From an uncultured Flavobacterium sp. (GTDB lineage: Bacteria > Bacteroidota > Bacteroidia > Flavobacteriales > Flavobacteriaceae): a DNA stretch of 64,000 bases. The position numbers and the translations under genes were made by a program. Every line of letters starts with the position of its first letter. Position 1 is the stretch's first letter. The stretch lies in the NCBI GenBank assembly GCA_913061465.1, contig CAJXSU010000002.1, positions 62,001-126,000 of the forward strand. Reading direction: 5' to 3'. The notes beneath the pieces were generated by a model, which worked only from the letters and a program-made list of their open reading frames with translations, did no database searches and was not told where the DNA came from. Shown here piece after piece: positions 29,170 to 39,913 of the stretch.

Positions 29170-30696
29170 ATGAAAAATTTAAAATTTATAATAGTAATTA
29201 TTTTTGGTATTCTAACGAATTCATGCAACTTAGATGAAGATCCGATATTCCTTGATGAAACAATGTATGATAATCCTCAAAGTGCAAAAGCTGCATTAGA
29301 TGGTATTTATGAAAAACTTACTTCATATGATTCTATGGAAAGACGTTATTGGATTAATAATGGTTTTTCAGGGCTCTTTATTACTCACAGACAGGGTAAT
29401 AATGTTAACAATCCTCATAATAGTAATTTAATGGCATTAAAACCGGTTCAGGACTTAGATTCTGAACGATTTTGGAGAGGTATTTATGCTGCAATCGCAC
29501 AAGCAAATGCAGCAATTAGAAATATTACAATAATTGAAAACCCAACGACAAGCGATGAATTACTTTTTAACGATATTCTTGGACAAGCTTACTTCGTTCG
29601 TGCTTGGGCATATTTTGATTTAACTAGACTTTTTAAAGATATTCCTGTATGGACAGAACTTTCTGATCAAGACAATCTTAATAAAGCTAAATCATTATCA
29701 AAAGAAGTATACGCTCAAATTATTAGTGATGCTGAAGTGGCTGCTAGTTTAATAAATGGTTCAACTGGACTAGGTTATCCAAAACAATACGCCTCAAACA
29801 TGTTGTTAGCAAAAGTATATATGACATTGGCTACCAATTCTGAATTAAGAAATGAATCTATGTCTGAAATGGATTATTGGCAAATGGCATATAACGAAGC
29901 CAATAAGGTATATGGCCAATATTCATTAGTTTCTGATTACAGTAGCATATTTACAGATTCCAATGAAAATAATTCGGAGTCTATTTTTGAGCTTCAAACA
30001 AGTCAGGATGCCAGTAATTCTCAAATGGGAAGAAATTATACTCCACTCAACTATAAAATGTCTCAAAATTTCGGTTGGTTTAGAGTTAATGCTGATGTTT
30101 TTGAAATTCATAGAAATATGTATCCAAATGATCCTAGAATAGATGCTACATACATGTATGATTATACCCATGGAAGAACTGGAGCCCCCCAACGAACATA
30201 TCCTGCTATTACTCATCGAAATAATGTTAGAGCAGCCCACCCATTTCTTTTCAAATTTGCTGAAAAGGATAAAACACATAGTAATCAATATAACAGTCAA
30301 AATATAGTGGTTTACAGATATGCTGATTTACTTCTTATGTTGGCTGAAATTTCTAATGAATTACAAAATGGTCAACAATTAGGATTTGTTACTGAAGTTT
30401 TAAATAGAGTTGGTATGACACCTCAAGATGGCTTTTATGGCTCTCAAGTTGATTTTAGAAAAGCTATAATGAATGAATATCGTTTTGAGTTGATCGGAGA
30501 GGGTGAAGATTCTCATAACAATAGAAGACGAGGATTTGATTATTTTTTAAACAATACTATTTTAATTCATAATAATAATTCTAACCCTGGTTTTAAACCT
30601 TCAGTTGATATTCTTTTGAGTACAGACCCAACAGAAACAATGAGTCTACCAATTCCTCAAATAGAAATTAACACTAATGAATTAATTAATGGATAA
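29170..30696 (+). CDS. SusD-like surface glycan-binding lipoprotein
   Basis: Lipobox (LTNSCNLDEDP), RagB/SusD motifs (GQAYFVRAWAYFDLTRLF, YRYADLLLMLAEI). Confidence 0.96.
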   Translation: MKNLKFIIVIIFGILTNSCNLDEDPIFLDETMYDNPQSAKAALDGIYEKLTSYDSMERRYWINNGFSGLFITHRQGNNVNNPHNSNLMALKPVQDLDSERFWRGIYAAIAQANAAIRNITIIENPTTSDELLFNDILGQAYFVRAWAYFDLTRLFKDIPVWTELSDQDNLNKAKSLSKEVYAQIISDAEVAASLINGSTGLGYPKQYASNMLLAKVYMTLATNSELRNESMSEMDYWQMAYNEANKVYGQYSLVSDYSSIFTDSNENNSESIFELQTSQDASNSQMGRNYTPLNYKMSQNFGWFRVNADVFEIHRNMYPNDPRIDATYMYDYTHGRTGAPQRTYPAITHRNNVRAAHPFLFKFAEKDKTHSNQYNSQNIVVYRYADLLLMLAEISNELQNGQQLGFVTEVLNRVGMTPQDGFYGSQVDFRKAIMNEYRFELIGEGEDSHNNRRRGFDYFLNNTILIHNNNSNPGFKPSVDILLSTDPTETMSLPIPQIEINTNELING

Positions 30697-30723
30697 TTAA
30701 TTTTTCTTAAACTTATGATTTAT

Positions 30724-30756
30724 AACAAACCATAATCTTTAAGGTTATGGTTTGTT
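30724..30756 (+). terminator. Hairpin between SusD and downstream enzyme genes
   Basis: AACAAACCATAA-TCTTTAAGG-TTATGGTTTGTT perfect 12-bp stem 28 nt after the SusD stop, then TGTT-rich. Confidence 0.75.
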
Positions 30757-30861
30757 TGTTGTAAAGCGTTGATTTAGCTTCAAATTTAATACTTATTTCT
30801 TCAAAAATAATATTGAACCCAATTATCAAAATGTAAATTTGATTATATAGAAATAGTTCGA

Positions 30862-33021
30862 GTGTATATATTAAGAGTTTTTTTATTGATTAATCTCATA
30901 TCTGTTTTCCAGTTGACTTCTCAAAATCAACTTCCAATTGAGAATGGTGAGATGGAAAGTATTGAAAATGGTTTTTTTTCTCACTGGCAGACTCAAGCAA
31001 ATAATGGAGGAAATGCTAACTTTTCCATCACAACAAATAATCTTATCCCAGGAAGCACAAAGGCACTAAAGAGTGAGATTATTTCTTTAGGAGATAATAA
31101 TTATGACATAAGTACCTCTAGTCAATATAATTTTGAGGTCATTGCAGGTCAAAAATATACAGTTTCATTTTATGCTAAAATAGATGGTGCTTCCTCAAGA
31201 CAATTGAAAGTAATTTTTAGATCTGAAATTGACAATAGTTTTCAAGGTCAAAATATATGGATAACTGATTCATGGCAAAGATACACACACACATTTACCG
31301 TTAATGAGTCAGGAAACTCAAATCAGTTAAAGTTTTGGTTTTTAAATGATGGAGTTACCTATTACTTGGATGAAATTTCTGTAATACCTGGAAATTATGT
31401 AAACATAACTCCAATGAATACACATCAAAGTATTGATGGGTTTGGTGCAGGTATTAAAAGAAGAACTGAAGACCTATATAACTTAGAGGATGATTTAAGA
31501 AATCAAATAGAGGCTTATTGTTTCCAAGATTTAGAGGTTAATATGATTCGTTTTTTTGTTTATCATGACCTTGAACCTTCAAATGACAATAACGACCCTT
31601 ATGTATTAGATGACTCACAACTAGATTGGACACGTTATGATAGTGATCCTAATCAATCTAGAACTCGCTACGTTGCTGAAGCATTACAAAATGCTTTTAG
31701 TTTGAGTAATAATGGTTTTGATCATGTTATTGGTAATTGCAATTCAGCTCCGGGATGGTTAAAAACTAATGGACAGCATAATAATGGAGGTACGTTAATA
31801 TCTGGTGGTGAGTCAGAATATAGTGAGTTTTTAATTGCATTTCTTCAAGGGATGAAATCAAGGTATAACATTGATGTAACTGCCATTTCACCAACCAACG
31901 AACCAGATTATGAAGTTTCATATGAATCTATGAATACTTCACCCTCTGAACTCTCTTCAATTATCTTAAATTTAAATGGAAGACTAACTAGCGCTGAATT
32001 AGACCATGTTAAAATTATTTCACCAGAATGTTTTAGAGTTGAAAACTCTAACAATAATTCAAATTCTACAACAAATTATATAAATAGCATGTTTACAAAT
32101 CCGTCTGTTGAAGCTGCGGTTGATGTAGTCGCTACGCATACGTATGCAGATGCTCAACATAATGCAAATTGGAATAGTTTAAAACTAGCGGCTCAAAATA
32201 AACCTGTATGGGTTACAGAATCTGCAAACCTTAATAGTACAGATCAATCAATGACTGATGCTGCTAATTATATAAAATGGATGTTGAGAGGTTTTAATGA
32301 AGGAGGTATGACTGCATATATGATGCATTTATTTTACGAAGAAGCAGATGCAGGTGGATACTCTAGCTTAGTAGCTTGGGATGAAAATGGAACAATTATT
32401 TTACCTAAAAGATACCATGCTTTTAAGCATTTTTCAAATCTTATAAAAAAAGGATATAGAGTTATAGATAGTCAAACAATAGAGGGAGATATCATGGTTG
32501 GTTCATTTATATCTCCTGACCAAACAAAAATTATTCTACAATTATTTAACGAAGGTAATTCTCAAGATTTTTCCATAGATGTTCCTATTGGAGCTACAAA
32601 TGTCTCTCATTATGTGACCTCAAATACTGAGAATAATAATTTTAGTATTTACAATGATATTTCATTTGACATAGGTTCTAGGTATACAAGTATCAACATC
32701 CCTCCAATGTCTTTGCACTCAGTAATTTATACTATAGATCCTTCAGCCCTATCTATAAATGATATTGAAAATAAATCTCAATTAACTCCTTTAGCAACTG
32801 CATATCCGAACCCCACAAAGAACAAATTAACACTTAAGTTTCATGAAGAAGCCGAATATTTAATAACTCTATTTCAACCTGATGGGGGAAAAATATATGA
32901 AACAACATCAATAAATAAACACACACAAGAGATAAAAACGTCAGCACTATCCGAAGGAGTATACTTTATAAAAATTAAATCAAAATCATCAAATACAGTA
33001 ATTAAGTTTATCAAAAATTAA
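30862..33021 (+). CDS. GH30 family glycoside hydrolase with N-terminal CBM and T9SS C-terminal domain
   Basis: GTG start; CBM4/9-like N-terminus (GQKYTVSFYAKIDG); GH30 acid/base SPTNEPDY and nucleophile VWVTES; C-terminal AYPNPTKNKLTL...GVYFIKI. Confidence 0.88.
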   Translation: MYILRVFLLINLISVFQLTSQNQLPIENGEMESIENGFFSHWQTQANNGGNANFSITTNNLIPGSTKALKSEIISLGDNNYDISTSSQYNFEVIAGQKYTVSFYAKIDGASSRQLKVIFRSEIDNSFQGQNIWITDSWQRYTHTFTVNESGNSNQLKFWFLNDGVTYYLDEISVIPGNYVNITPMNTHQSIDGFGAGIKRRTEDLYNLEDDLRNQIEAYCFQDLEVNMIRFFVYHDLEPSNDNNDPYVLDDSQLDWTRYDSDPNQSRTRYVAEALQNAFSLSNNGFDHVIGNCNSAPGWLKTNGQHNNGGTLISGGESEYSEFLIAFLQGMKSRYNIDVTAISPTNEPDYEVSYESMNTSPSELSSIILNLNGRLTSAELDHVKIISPECFRVENSNNNSNSTTNYINSMFTNPSVEAAVDVVATHTYADAQHNANWNSLKLAAQNKPVWVTESANLNSTDQSMTDAANYIKWMLRGFNEGGMTAYMMHLFYEEADAGGYSSLVAWDENGTIILPKRYHAFKHFSNLIKKGYRVIDSQTIEGDIMVGSFISPDQTKIILQLFNEGNSQDFSIDVPIGATNVSHYVTSNTENNNFSIYNDISFDIGSRYTSINIPPMSLHSVIYTIDPSALSINDIENKSQLTPLATAYPNPTKNKLTLKFHEEAEYLITLFQPDGGKIYETTSINKHTQEIKTSALSEGVYFIKIKSKSSNTVIKFIKN

Positions 33022-33026
33022 AATAA

Positions 33027-34460
33027 ATGAAAAGATTATTTTCAAGTGGTTTTACAATACTATTATTTTTTGTTTTTTTTTCAGGAAAAAATAGTACGAA
33101 TATTACGTTCACAAAAACAGTTACCGAAAAAGAAAATTTAGAAAAACCTAATTTCATTTTTTATTTGGCCGATGATCAAGATCAGTTAGATTATGGTTGT
33201 TATGGAAATCCAAAAGTAAGTACTTCTAATGTAGATCAACTAGCCAAAGAAGGAATGAGGTTTACTAACTTTTATACAGCTCAAGCTATTTGTGCTCCTA
33301 GTCGTTCTCAGATTTTCACAGGAATTTACCCTGTAAAAAATGGATGCATGGCAAATCATATTGGTGTAAAACCAGATTTAAAGAGTGTAACAGACCGTCT
33401 ACAAGACGCTGGCTATGAAGTTGTTTTAGCTGGAAAAAGTCATGTTAAACCAAATTCTGTTTTTAATTGGAATCATTATTTTGGATCAATTAAGCATCGT
33501 TATTTACCTCTAGAAAAAATTGATGATTATTTAAAAAACTCAAAAAAACCTTTTTGTTTATTTATTACTTCAGATTATCCTCATGGTCCTTATCCTAAAG
33601 CTACAAAATATTCTAAAAAAGATATTTACAAACTTCCTTATCACAAAGGAAATGTTAAAAATCATATGCCAGGATATTATAAAAATATAGAAGATGATAA
33701 TATTCAATTAGGAAAGATTTTAAAAATGGTTGACACCTACGGGCTAAGAAATAACTCTATGTTTATTTATGCATCAGATCATGGTATGTCTGGTAAATGG
33801 GGGCTTTCAGAACAAGGTCTTAAAGTACCTTTTATTGTAAGATGGCCTAATCATATTCAACCCAATACTACATCGAATACGCTACTAACCTTTGTAGATG
33901 TTTTACCAACTTTTTTAGAAGCATCTGGTTCTTCAATTCCAAAAAATTTAGATGGCAAGAGTTTTTATAAGACTTTAAAAGGGAATGAAAAGGATGTTCA
34001 TCAATACATATATGGAGTTGCAACTAAGCAAAATATTCGCGCTTGTACTGTTTTTCCTTCAAGAATGGTCAGAGGAGAAAGATATAAACTGATAAGAAAC
34101 TACAATGCACTAGAAGTAATGGAATCGAACTTAGGCGAAAATGAAATTATAAATCAATTTATTAAGATAGGAGCTCAATCATTTCCGAATATACCTTATG
34201 AGGAATTATATGATTTAAAAAATGACCCTTACCAATTCAAAAATCTTGCAAATGATAAAAAGTATGCAAAACAAAAGGCACTATTGTCAAAAGAATTGCA
34301 AAACTGGATGATATTACAAAATGATTTTTTAATTACAGATAAAATGCCCTTGATAAAACCCACACTTCATCCTTTAGACAGACTATCAAAATGGAATGAT
34401 GTTAGTGAAAAATTACAAGGAAAATTAACTTCGAAGGATTATAAATCTATTCATTATTAA
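33027..34460 (+). CDS. Type I sulfatase (heparan N-sulfatase-like)
   Basis: Catalytic CAPSR (QAICAPSRSQIFTG), LADDQD metal site, SDHGM. Confidence 0.93.
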   Translation: MKRLFSSGFTILLFFVFFSGKNSTNITFTKTVTEKENLEKPNFIFYLADDQDQLDYGCYGNPKVSTSNVDQLAKEGMRFTNFYTAQAICAPSRSQIFTGIYPVKNGCMANHIGVKPDLKSVTDRLQDAGYEVVLAGKSHVKPNSVFNWNHYFGSIKHRYLPLEKIDDYLKNSKKPFCLFITSDYPHGPYPKATKYSKKDIYKLPYHKGNVKNHMPGYYKNIEDDNIQLGKILKMVDTYGLRNNSMFIYASDHGMSGKWGLSEQGLKVPFIVRWPNHIQPNTTSNTLLTFVDVLPTFLEASGSSIPKNLDGKSFYKTLKGNEKDVHQYIYGVATKQNIRACTVFPSRMVRGERYKLIRNYNALEVMESNLGENEIINQFIKIGAQSFPNIPYEELYDLKNDPYQFKNLANDKKYAKQKALLSKELQNWMILQNDFLITDKMPLIKPTLHPLDRLSKWNDVSEKLQGKLTSKDYKSIHY

Positions 34461-34470
34461 AAATATAAGA

Positions 34471-36120
34471 ATGAAAAATATACACCTTCTATTCATACTT
34501 TTTTGCTGTCTTTATATTCAAGCTCAAGAGAAAACTGAAAAGCCATTAAATATTATTTGGATTAGTTGTGAAGATATTGGCCCAATCCTTAGTACTTATG
34601 GTAGTGAAACGATCAATACACCTAACATAGACCGAATAGCTGCTGAGGGTGTAAAATACACTAATGCTTATTCTACAGTAGGTGTCTGCGCACCAAGTCG
34701 ATTTTCTATTATTACAGGAATGTACCCTGCTAGATTAGGAGCTCACAATATGCGGACAGGAAATCATAATAATTTCAAAGCACCAGAAGATGTTTTCCAC
34801 AAACTCGACAAAGGAATCTTAGATAAATTTGGAAAAAATGTTCCAGAATATGAAGTTGTAACTCCATCTTATGTAAAACTTTTTCCAGAATACCTGAGAG
34901 CAGAAAATTATTATTGTGTAAATGATAATAAATGTGACTATCAGTTTAATGCACCATTTACAACTTGGGATGATGTGTTTGGTGGTGGTTCATACAAAAA
35001 TGCTCCTAAAGGAGCACCATTTTTTTATGTGAAAAATTTCTACACAACCCATGAATCAAGAATTTGGCTAAGGAAAGACAAACCTATGACGGTAAATCCC
35101 TCTGAAGTACCTATCCCAGATTATTATCCCGATATTCCTGTGGTAAGAAGAGATATTGCTCGAAAATATTCAAATATTGAAGCTCTTGATAAAGAAGTAG
35201 GTCAATTGTTAAAACAACTAGAGACCGACGGGGTACTGGATAATTCTATAATTTTCTTTTGGAGTGATCATGGAGGGAATCTTTTAAGACAAAAAAGAGC
35301 TGTAGGGAATAGTGGTCTTCACGTTCCTCTTTTAATTCGCTATCCAAATGGTTTCCGAGCTGGAGAAGTAGATGATCGTTTAGTCTCTTTAATGGATTTG
35401 GGACCTACTGTGATGTCACTTTTAGGAATAGCACCTCCAGAACATTTGGATGGAAAAGCTTTTGCTGGTGAATACGAACAAGCTCCAAGAAAGTTAATTT
35501 TTGGCTCTGCAGATAGGTTTGATGAATCGACTGATATGCAAAGATCTGTATTGGATGGTCGCTTCGTATACATTAAAAATTTTATGCCTGAATTACCTTT
35601 AATTTATAGGAATAAATACAGAGAGCAAATTCCTATGAATGCAAAATTAATTGCATTAAATCAAGAAAAAAAATTAAAAGGGAATGCTTCATACATATTT
35701 ATGAATACCAAACCTAAAGAGGAGTTTTATGATTTACAAAACGATCCTTATGAAGTTCACAATCTTGCTGATGACCCTAAATATTCGAAAAAAATTGAAG
35801 GATATAGACTGGCGCTTAAAGACTGGCAGTCAGAAATTGGAGATAAAGGCTTTATTCCAGAACATGATTTAATTAAATCTTTTTGGCCAGAAATGAAACA
35901 GCCTATTACGGAAAATGTAACTTTTGAAAAAGATAAAACAGGAACTTTAAAATTGAACTCTTCAACAACTGGTGCTTCTATAGGTTATCAAATTGGAGAT
36001 GGTATAGGGACAAATTATTGGAATCTATATTACAAACCCATAAGGATCGATAAAAATCAAAAGGTTGTTGCTAGAGCTATCCGAATAGGTTATAAGACAT
36101 CAGAAATCACATCATATTAA
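34471..36120 (+). CDS. Type I sulfatase (heparan N-sulfatase-like) with extra C-terminal beta domain
   Basis: CAPSR (VGVCAPSRFSIITG), SCEDIGP, WSDHGGN; C-terminal IGYQIGDG...RAIRIGYKTSE domain. Confidence 0.93.
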   Translation: MKNIHLLFILFCCLYIQAQEKTEKPLNIIWISCEDIGPILSTYGSETINTPNIDRIAAEGVKYTNAYSTVGVCAPSRFSIITGMYPARLGAHNMRTGNHNNFKAPEDVFHKLDKGILDKFGKNVPEYEVVTPSYVKLFPEYLRAENYYCVNDNKCDYQFNAPFTTWDDVFGGGSYKNAPKGAPFFYVKNFYTTHESRIWLRKDKPMTVNPSEVPIPDYYPDIPVVRRDIARKYSNIEALDKEVGQLLKQLETDGVLDNSIIFFWSDHGGNLLRQKRAVGNSGLHVPLLIRYPNGFRAGEVDDRLVSLMDLGPTVMSLLGIAPPEHLDGKAFAGEYEQAPRKLIFGSADRFDESTDMQRSVLDGRFVYIKNFMPELPLIYRNKYREQIPMNAKLIALNQEKKLKGNASYIFMNTKPKEEFYDLQNDPYEVHNLADDPKYSKKIEGYRLALKDWQSEIGDKGFIPEHDLIKSFWPEMKQPITENVTFEKDKTGTLKLNSSTTGASIGYQIGDGIGTNYWNLYYKPIRIDKNQKVVARAIRIGYKTSEITSY

Positions 36121-36130
36121 ACTTATACTA

Positions 36131-37609
36131 ATGAACGAATCAAATTTTTATAAACTAACACTTTTTACTTTTTTTATAGCATTTACTATAATGGGATATA
36201 AAAATAAAGAAAGTGATATATCAGTCGCTAATCTGTCACTTAAAAAACAAAATATTCTTTTTATTTCTATTGATGATTTTAGACCAAAAATCAGTTCATA
36301 TGGAGAAACAAAAATGATTACTCCAAATATTGATAAACTAGCCTCAGAAGGACTTCAATTTAACAATGCTTATACAAATATTGCCGTTTGTGGCGCTAGT
36401 CGGGCAAGTATTATGACTGGAATACGTCCTAGTGAAAAAAGGTTTAATGATTTTTCAACAAGAGCATCAGTAGACACTCCAGATGCAATTCCATTAAATC
36501 GGATTTTTAAAGAGAATGGGTATGAAACCATATCTTATGGTAAAATTTATCATCATAAAGACGATTTTCAAGAGTATTGGACTGAAAAAGATGGAGGGCA
36601 AATACAATCAGACTTTCAAGACCCCAAATCAATCGCTAGAATAGAAAGTGCAGAAAGAGGAGAATATGGCAAAAAGCAACCAACATTTGAATATCCTGAT
36701 GTTGATGATTATGCATATAATGATGGAAAAATTACAAGAAGAGCTATCAATAAATTAAAAGCTTTAAAAAATGAAAATAAACCTTTCTTTATGGCAATAG
36801 GTTATGTATCTCCTCATTTACCATTCATTCAACCCAAAAAATACTGGGACATGTACGACCATGATGCTATTAAATTAGCGGACAATTCATTTCAACCTAA
36901 AAACTCACCAGACATAGCCATTGAGGCACAACATAACTCTGCTGAAATGAGAAAAAATTATTTAGATATTCCAGAAAATGGAAAACTTGATGATAGCCTT
37001 GCACGTAATCTAATTCATGGTTATTATGCAAGTGTGACCTATATGGATGCATTAATTGGAGAGTTAATAAAAGAATTAGATGACTTAGGTTTAAGAGAAA
37101 ATACAACCATTGTATTTTGGAGTGATCATGGTTATTTTTTAGGTGAACATGGTTTTTGGTGTAAGCATAGTACCTTCGAAGAAGCGGTTAAAATACCCTT
37201 TATTATTTCTTCACCCAATCATATCAAAAATAAAACTACAGCATCTTTCACCGAATTAGTTGACGTTTATCCAACATTGTGCGATATCGCAAACATAAAA
37301 GCTCCTTCTTACCTTCAAGGTGAAAGTTTAATTCCTGTTTTAGAAAATCCTTCAACAATTCTTAAAACTGAGGTTTATACACGCTATAAGCAAGGTGAAG
37401 CAGTTATAGATAAAGATTTTTCTTACACAGAATTTTATGAAGGTGAAAAATATTTAGGAAATATGCTGTATGATAATCTTAATGATTATAAACAGAATAC
37501 AGATATTTCTAAGTTATCCTCGAACAAATTAGTTGTAAAAAAGTATAAAGAAAAGTTAAAAGTAATGCGTGAAAAAGTGAATAAAGATCCTTTTCATGAT
37601 TATAAATAA
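36131..37609 (+). CDS. Type I sulfatase (iduronate-2-sulfatase-like)
   Basis: FISIDDFRPKISSYGE, CGASR (C-x-A-S-R), SDHGYFLGEHGFWCKHSTFEEA. Confidence 0.93.
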   Translation: MNESNFYKLTLFTFFIAFTIMGYKNKESDISVANLSLKKQNILFISIDDFRPKISSYGETKMITPNIDKLASEGLQFNNAYTNIAVCGASRASIMTGIRPSEKRFNDFSTRASVDTPDAIPLNRIFKENGYETISYGKIYHHKDDFQEYWTEKDGGQIQSDFQDPKSIARIESAERGEYGKKQPTFEYPDVDDYAYNDGKITRRAINKLKALKNENKPFFMAIGYVSPHLPFIQPKKYWDMYDHDAIKLADNSFQPKNSPDIAIEAQHNSAEMRKNYLDIPENGKLDDSLARNLIHGYYASVTYMDALIGELIKELDDLGLRENTTIVFWSDHGYFLGEHGFWCKHSTFEEAVKIPFIISSPNHIKNKTTASFTELVDVYPTLCDIANIKAPSYLQGESLIPVLENPSTILKTEVYTRYKQGEAVIDKDFSYTEFYEGEKYLGNMLYDNLNDYKQNTDISKLSSNKLVVKKYKEKLKVMREKVNKDPFHDYK

Positions 37610-37615
37610 ATAATT

Positions 37616-39913
37616 ATGGTAAACATGAAACTATTTCATACTCCTCGAATAGCTAAAAAAATAGGATTGTTTTTCTTCTTGTTTTTTACAAGTATCCTAT
37701 ATTCTCAGAATAATTATTATGTTTCATCTACAAATGGATCTGACTCTAATGATGGCCTCTCAGAATCCTCTCCCTTTTTAACTATTAATAAAGGTATTTC
37801 TCAGGTTTCAGAAGGGGGTACTGTTTATGTTATGAATGGAACTTATCGAAATGTGGGTTATGGAATAGTAGATCCCTCTTCGAATACCAATATGAATAAT
37901 CCTCATGTTGTTACCATTAACAAGTCAGGATCTGAGGGTGCATATATTACAATTAGAAACTTAGAAGGACATGAACCAAAAATAGAATTTGATGGAAGAG
38001 GTGGTATCGTCATATCAGACTATATGAACTACATCATAATAGAAGGTTTTGAAGTTGAAGGGCCAGCTGCTAACATTACCTATGATCAAGCTATCGCAGA
38101 TCGAGAGTATAAAGTATTGGCAGCATCTGATGAAAATGATAATATTACCTATAACCACACCTATTTTTCTGGGAAAGGAATTTGGGGAGGTTATAAGGCA
38201 CACAACAATATAATTATTAAAAATAATAAAGTTTACAATTGCACAGGTTCTGGAATCCGATTTAATGATTCTGATCATATAACCATTGAAAATAATGAGG
38301 TTTTCAATTGTACTTGGTGGACATCATCAGCGTCTAGTGCAATTGTTTACGCAGAGACAATAGCTGTAGATGGAGATAACACTACAGATATTAAAATGAT
38401 TATGCGCGGAAATTTAGTGTATAATAATTGGAATCGAATTCCTTTTTATGTTACTCAATTACCTGATAACTCAGGAAATACAAATCCTAACTATGGAACC
38501 GCAGATTATAATAATATTTTAGATGGTCAAGGATTATATGTTACCAGAAGTGACCCAAGCTATGTAGGAACCTTTTTGTTTGAGAACAATGTATGTGTAA
38601 ATAATGGTAAAAATGGAATTAATTTTGACAATTCACTTAGTGCCTCAGCTATTTATCAAAACAATACTCTTTATTACAACGGAGTTCATGAAATTATTCA
38701 AGATTTATCTGTAGCCGAGGGTAACCCCGGACATCGTGGTCAAAAAGTTGGAGGAATAAAAGCAAATAAAGTTCAAAATGCTACTGTAGTAAATAATATT
38801 GTAGTTACAAGAGATAATGAATTTTCAGCATTAAGCTTGAATAACATTGATAATCCTAATACTGAAGAACCTACAAACGATGGAATAAAAATAGCAATAA
38901 ATAATATTTTCTTAAATGGAACCGTTGCCTATCCGGGCAACCAAGAACCTGCAAATTTAATTAATATAGATCCTGGATTTATTAATGTACCTGCAGTAGT
39001 TGACGGAGCTATAGATATCAATCAAACTAATTTTAAATTAGCAGAAGGCTCACCAGCTATTGATGCAGGAAACCCAAATTATTCACCTGTAACAGATATT
39101 GATGGAGAACCTAGACCAGCAAATATTACAGATGCAATTTCATATAGCAGTTTTGAAAATTCTACAGATGGATGGACACAGTTTGGTGCATCAATAGCAA
39201 TATCATCTGATGAATCAGTTACAGGAAATAATAGTCTTTATACAAGTGATAGACAATATAATTATTCAAGCCCAAGACTTTTTCTTGATGGCTTTCTAAC
39301 TATTGATGAAACTTACACATTTTATATAAACGTGAAATTAGCAGAAAATGCTACTGGAACGTCAGATATTACAATTAAAAATACTTTAAATGATGTTGTT
39401 ACCTATACAAATTTACTTGAATCGCCAACTACAGTTACAGACAATGAGTGGACAGAATTGAGTGGAGATTTTACGTATGTTGGTTCTGATCAAATATTTG
39501 TATACATTAAAGGTCCAACTCTAGCTCAGGGCGGTGGGAATTTTTATATCGATGACTTTTCTTTGGTTCCTCAGGGCTCACCACCTGTAAACTTTAATGA
39601 CATCAGTGATGTAGTTGACATAGGTGCTTATGAATATTCGTCAGCATTATCTTTAGATGACACAAATTCTTCAATACCCCTAGTTATTAAAGCCTATCCA
39701 AATCCGGCTACAAATCAAATTACACTTTCAGAAGAATTTGGTAAAGATCAACTTATACTATTTGATTTACTAGGTAAAAACTATCCAATAAAACTTATAA
39801 CTAATTTTAATTCCTCAACTAGGATAGATATAAGTAACCTTTCAGATGGTCTTTATTTTTTGAAAATTACAAATGATAAAAGTATTAAATCTATAAAATT
39901 TATTAAAGAATGA
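37616..39913 (+). CDS. Right-handed beta-helix protein with CBM-like domain and T9SS sorting domain
   Basis: Signal peptide; SSTNGSDSNDGLSESSPFLTINKGIS; repeated IIIKNNKVYNCTGSGIRFNDSDHITIENNEV; CBM4/9-like region; C-terminal AYPNPATNQITL. Confidence 0.85.
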   Translation: MVNMKLFHTPRIAKKIGLFFFLFFTSILYSQNNYYVSSTNGSDSNDGLSESSPFLTINKGISQVSEGGTVYVMNGTYRNVGYGIVDPSSNTNMNNPHVVTINKSGSEGAYITIRNLEGHEPKIEFDGRGGIVISDYMNYIIIEGFEVEGPAANITYDQAIADREYKVLAASDENDNITYNHTYFSGKGIWGGYKAHNNIIIKNNKVYNCTGSGIRFNDSDHITIENNEVFNCTWWTSSASSAIVYAETIAVDGDNTTDIKMIMRGNLVYNNWNRIPFYVTQLPDNSGNTNPNYGTADYNNILDGQGLYVTRSDPSYVGTFLFENNVCVNNGKNGINFDNSLSASAIYQNNTLYYNGVHEIIQDLSVAEGNPGHRGQKVGGIKANKVQNATVVNNIVVTRDNEFSALSLNNIDNPNTEEPTNDGIKIAINNIFLNGTVAYPGNQEPANLINIDPGFINVPAVVDGAIDINQTNFKLAEGSPAIDAGNPNYSPVTDIDGEPRPANITDAISYSSFENSTDGWTQFGASIAISSDESVTGNNSLYTSDRQYNYSSPRLFLDGFLTIDETYTFYINVKLAENATGTSDITIKNTLNDVVTYTNLLESPTTVTDNEWTELSGDFTYVGSDQIFVYIKGPTLAQGGGNFYIDDFSLVPQGSPPVNFNDISDVVDIGAYEYSSALSLDDTNSSIPLVIKAYPNPATNQITLSEEFGKDQLILFDLLGKNYPIKLITNFNSSTRIDISNLSDGLYFLKITNDKSIKSIKFIKE

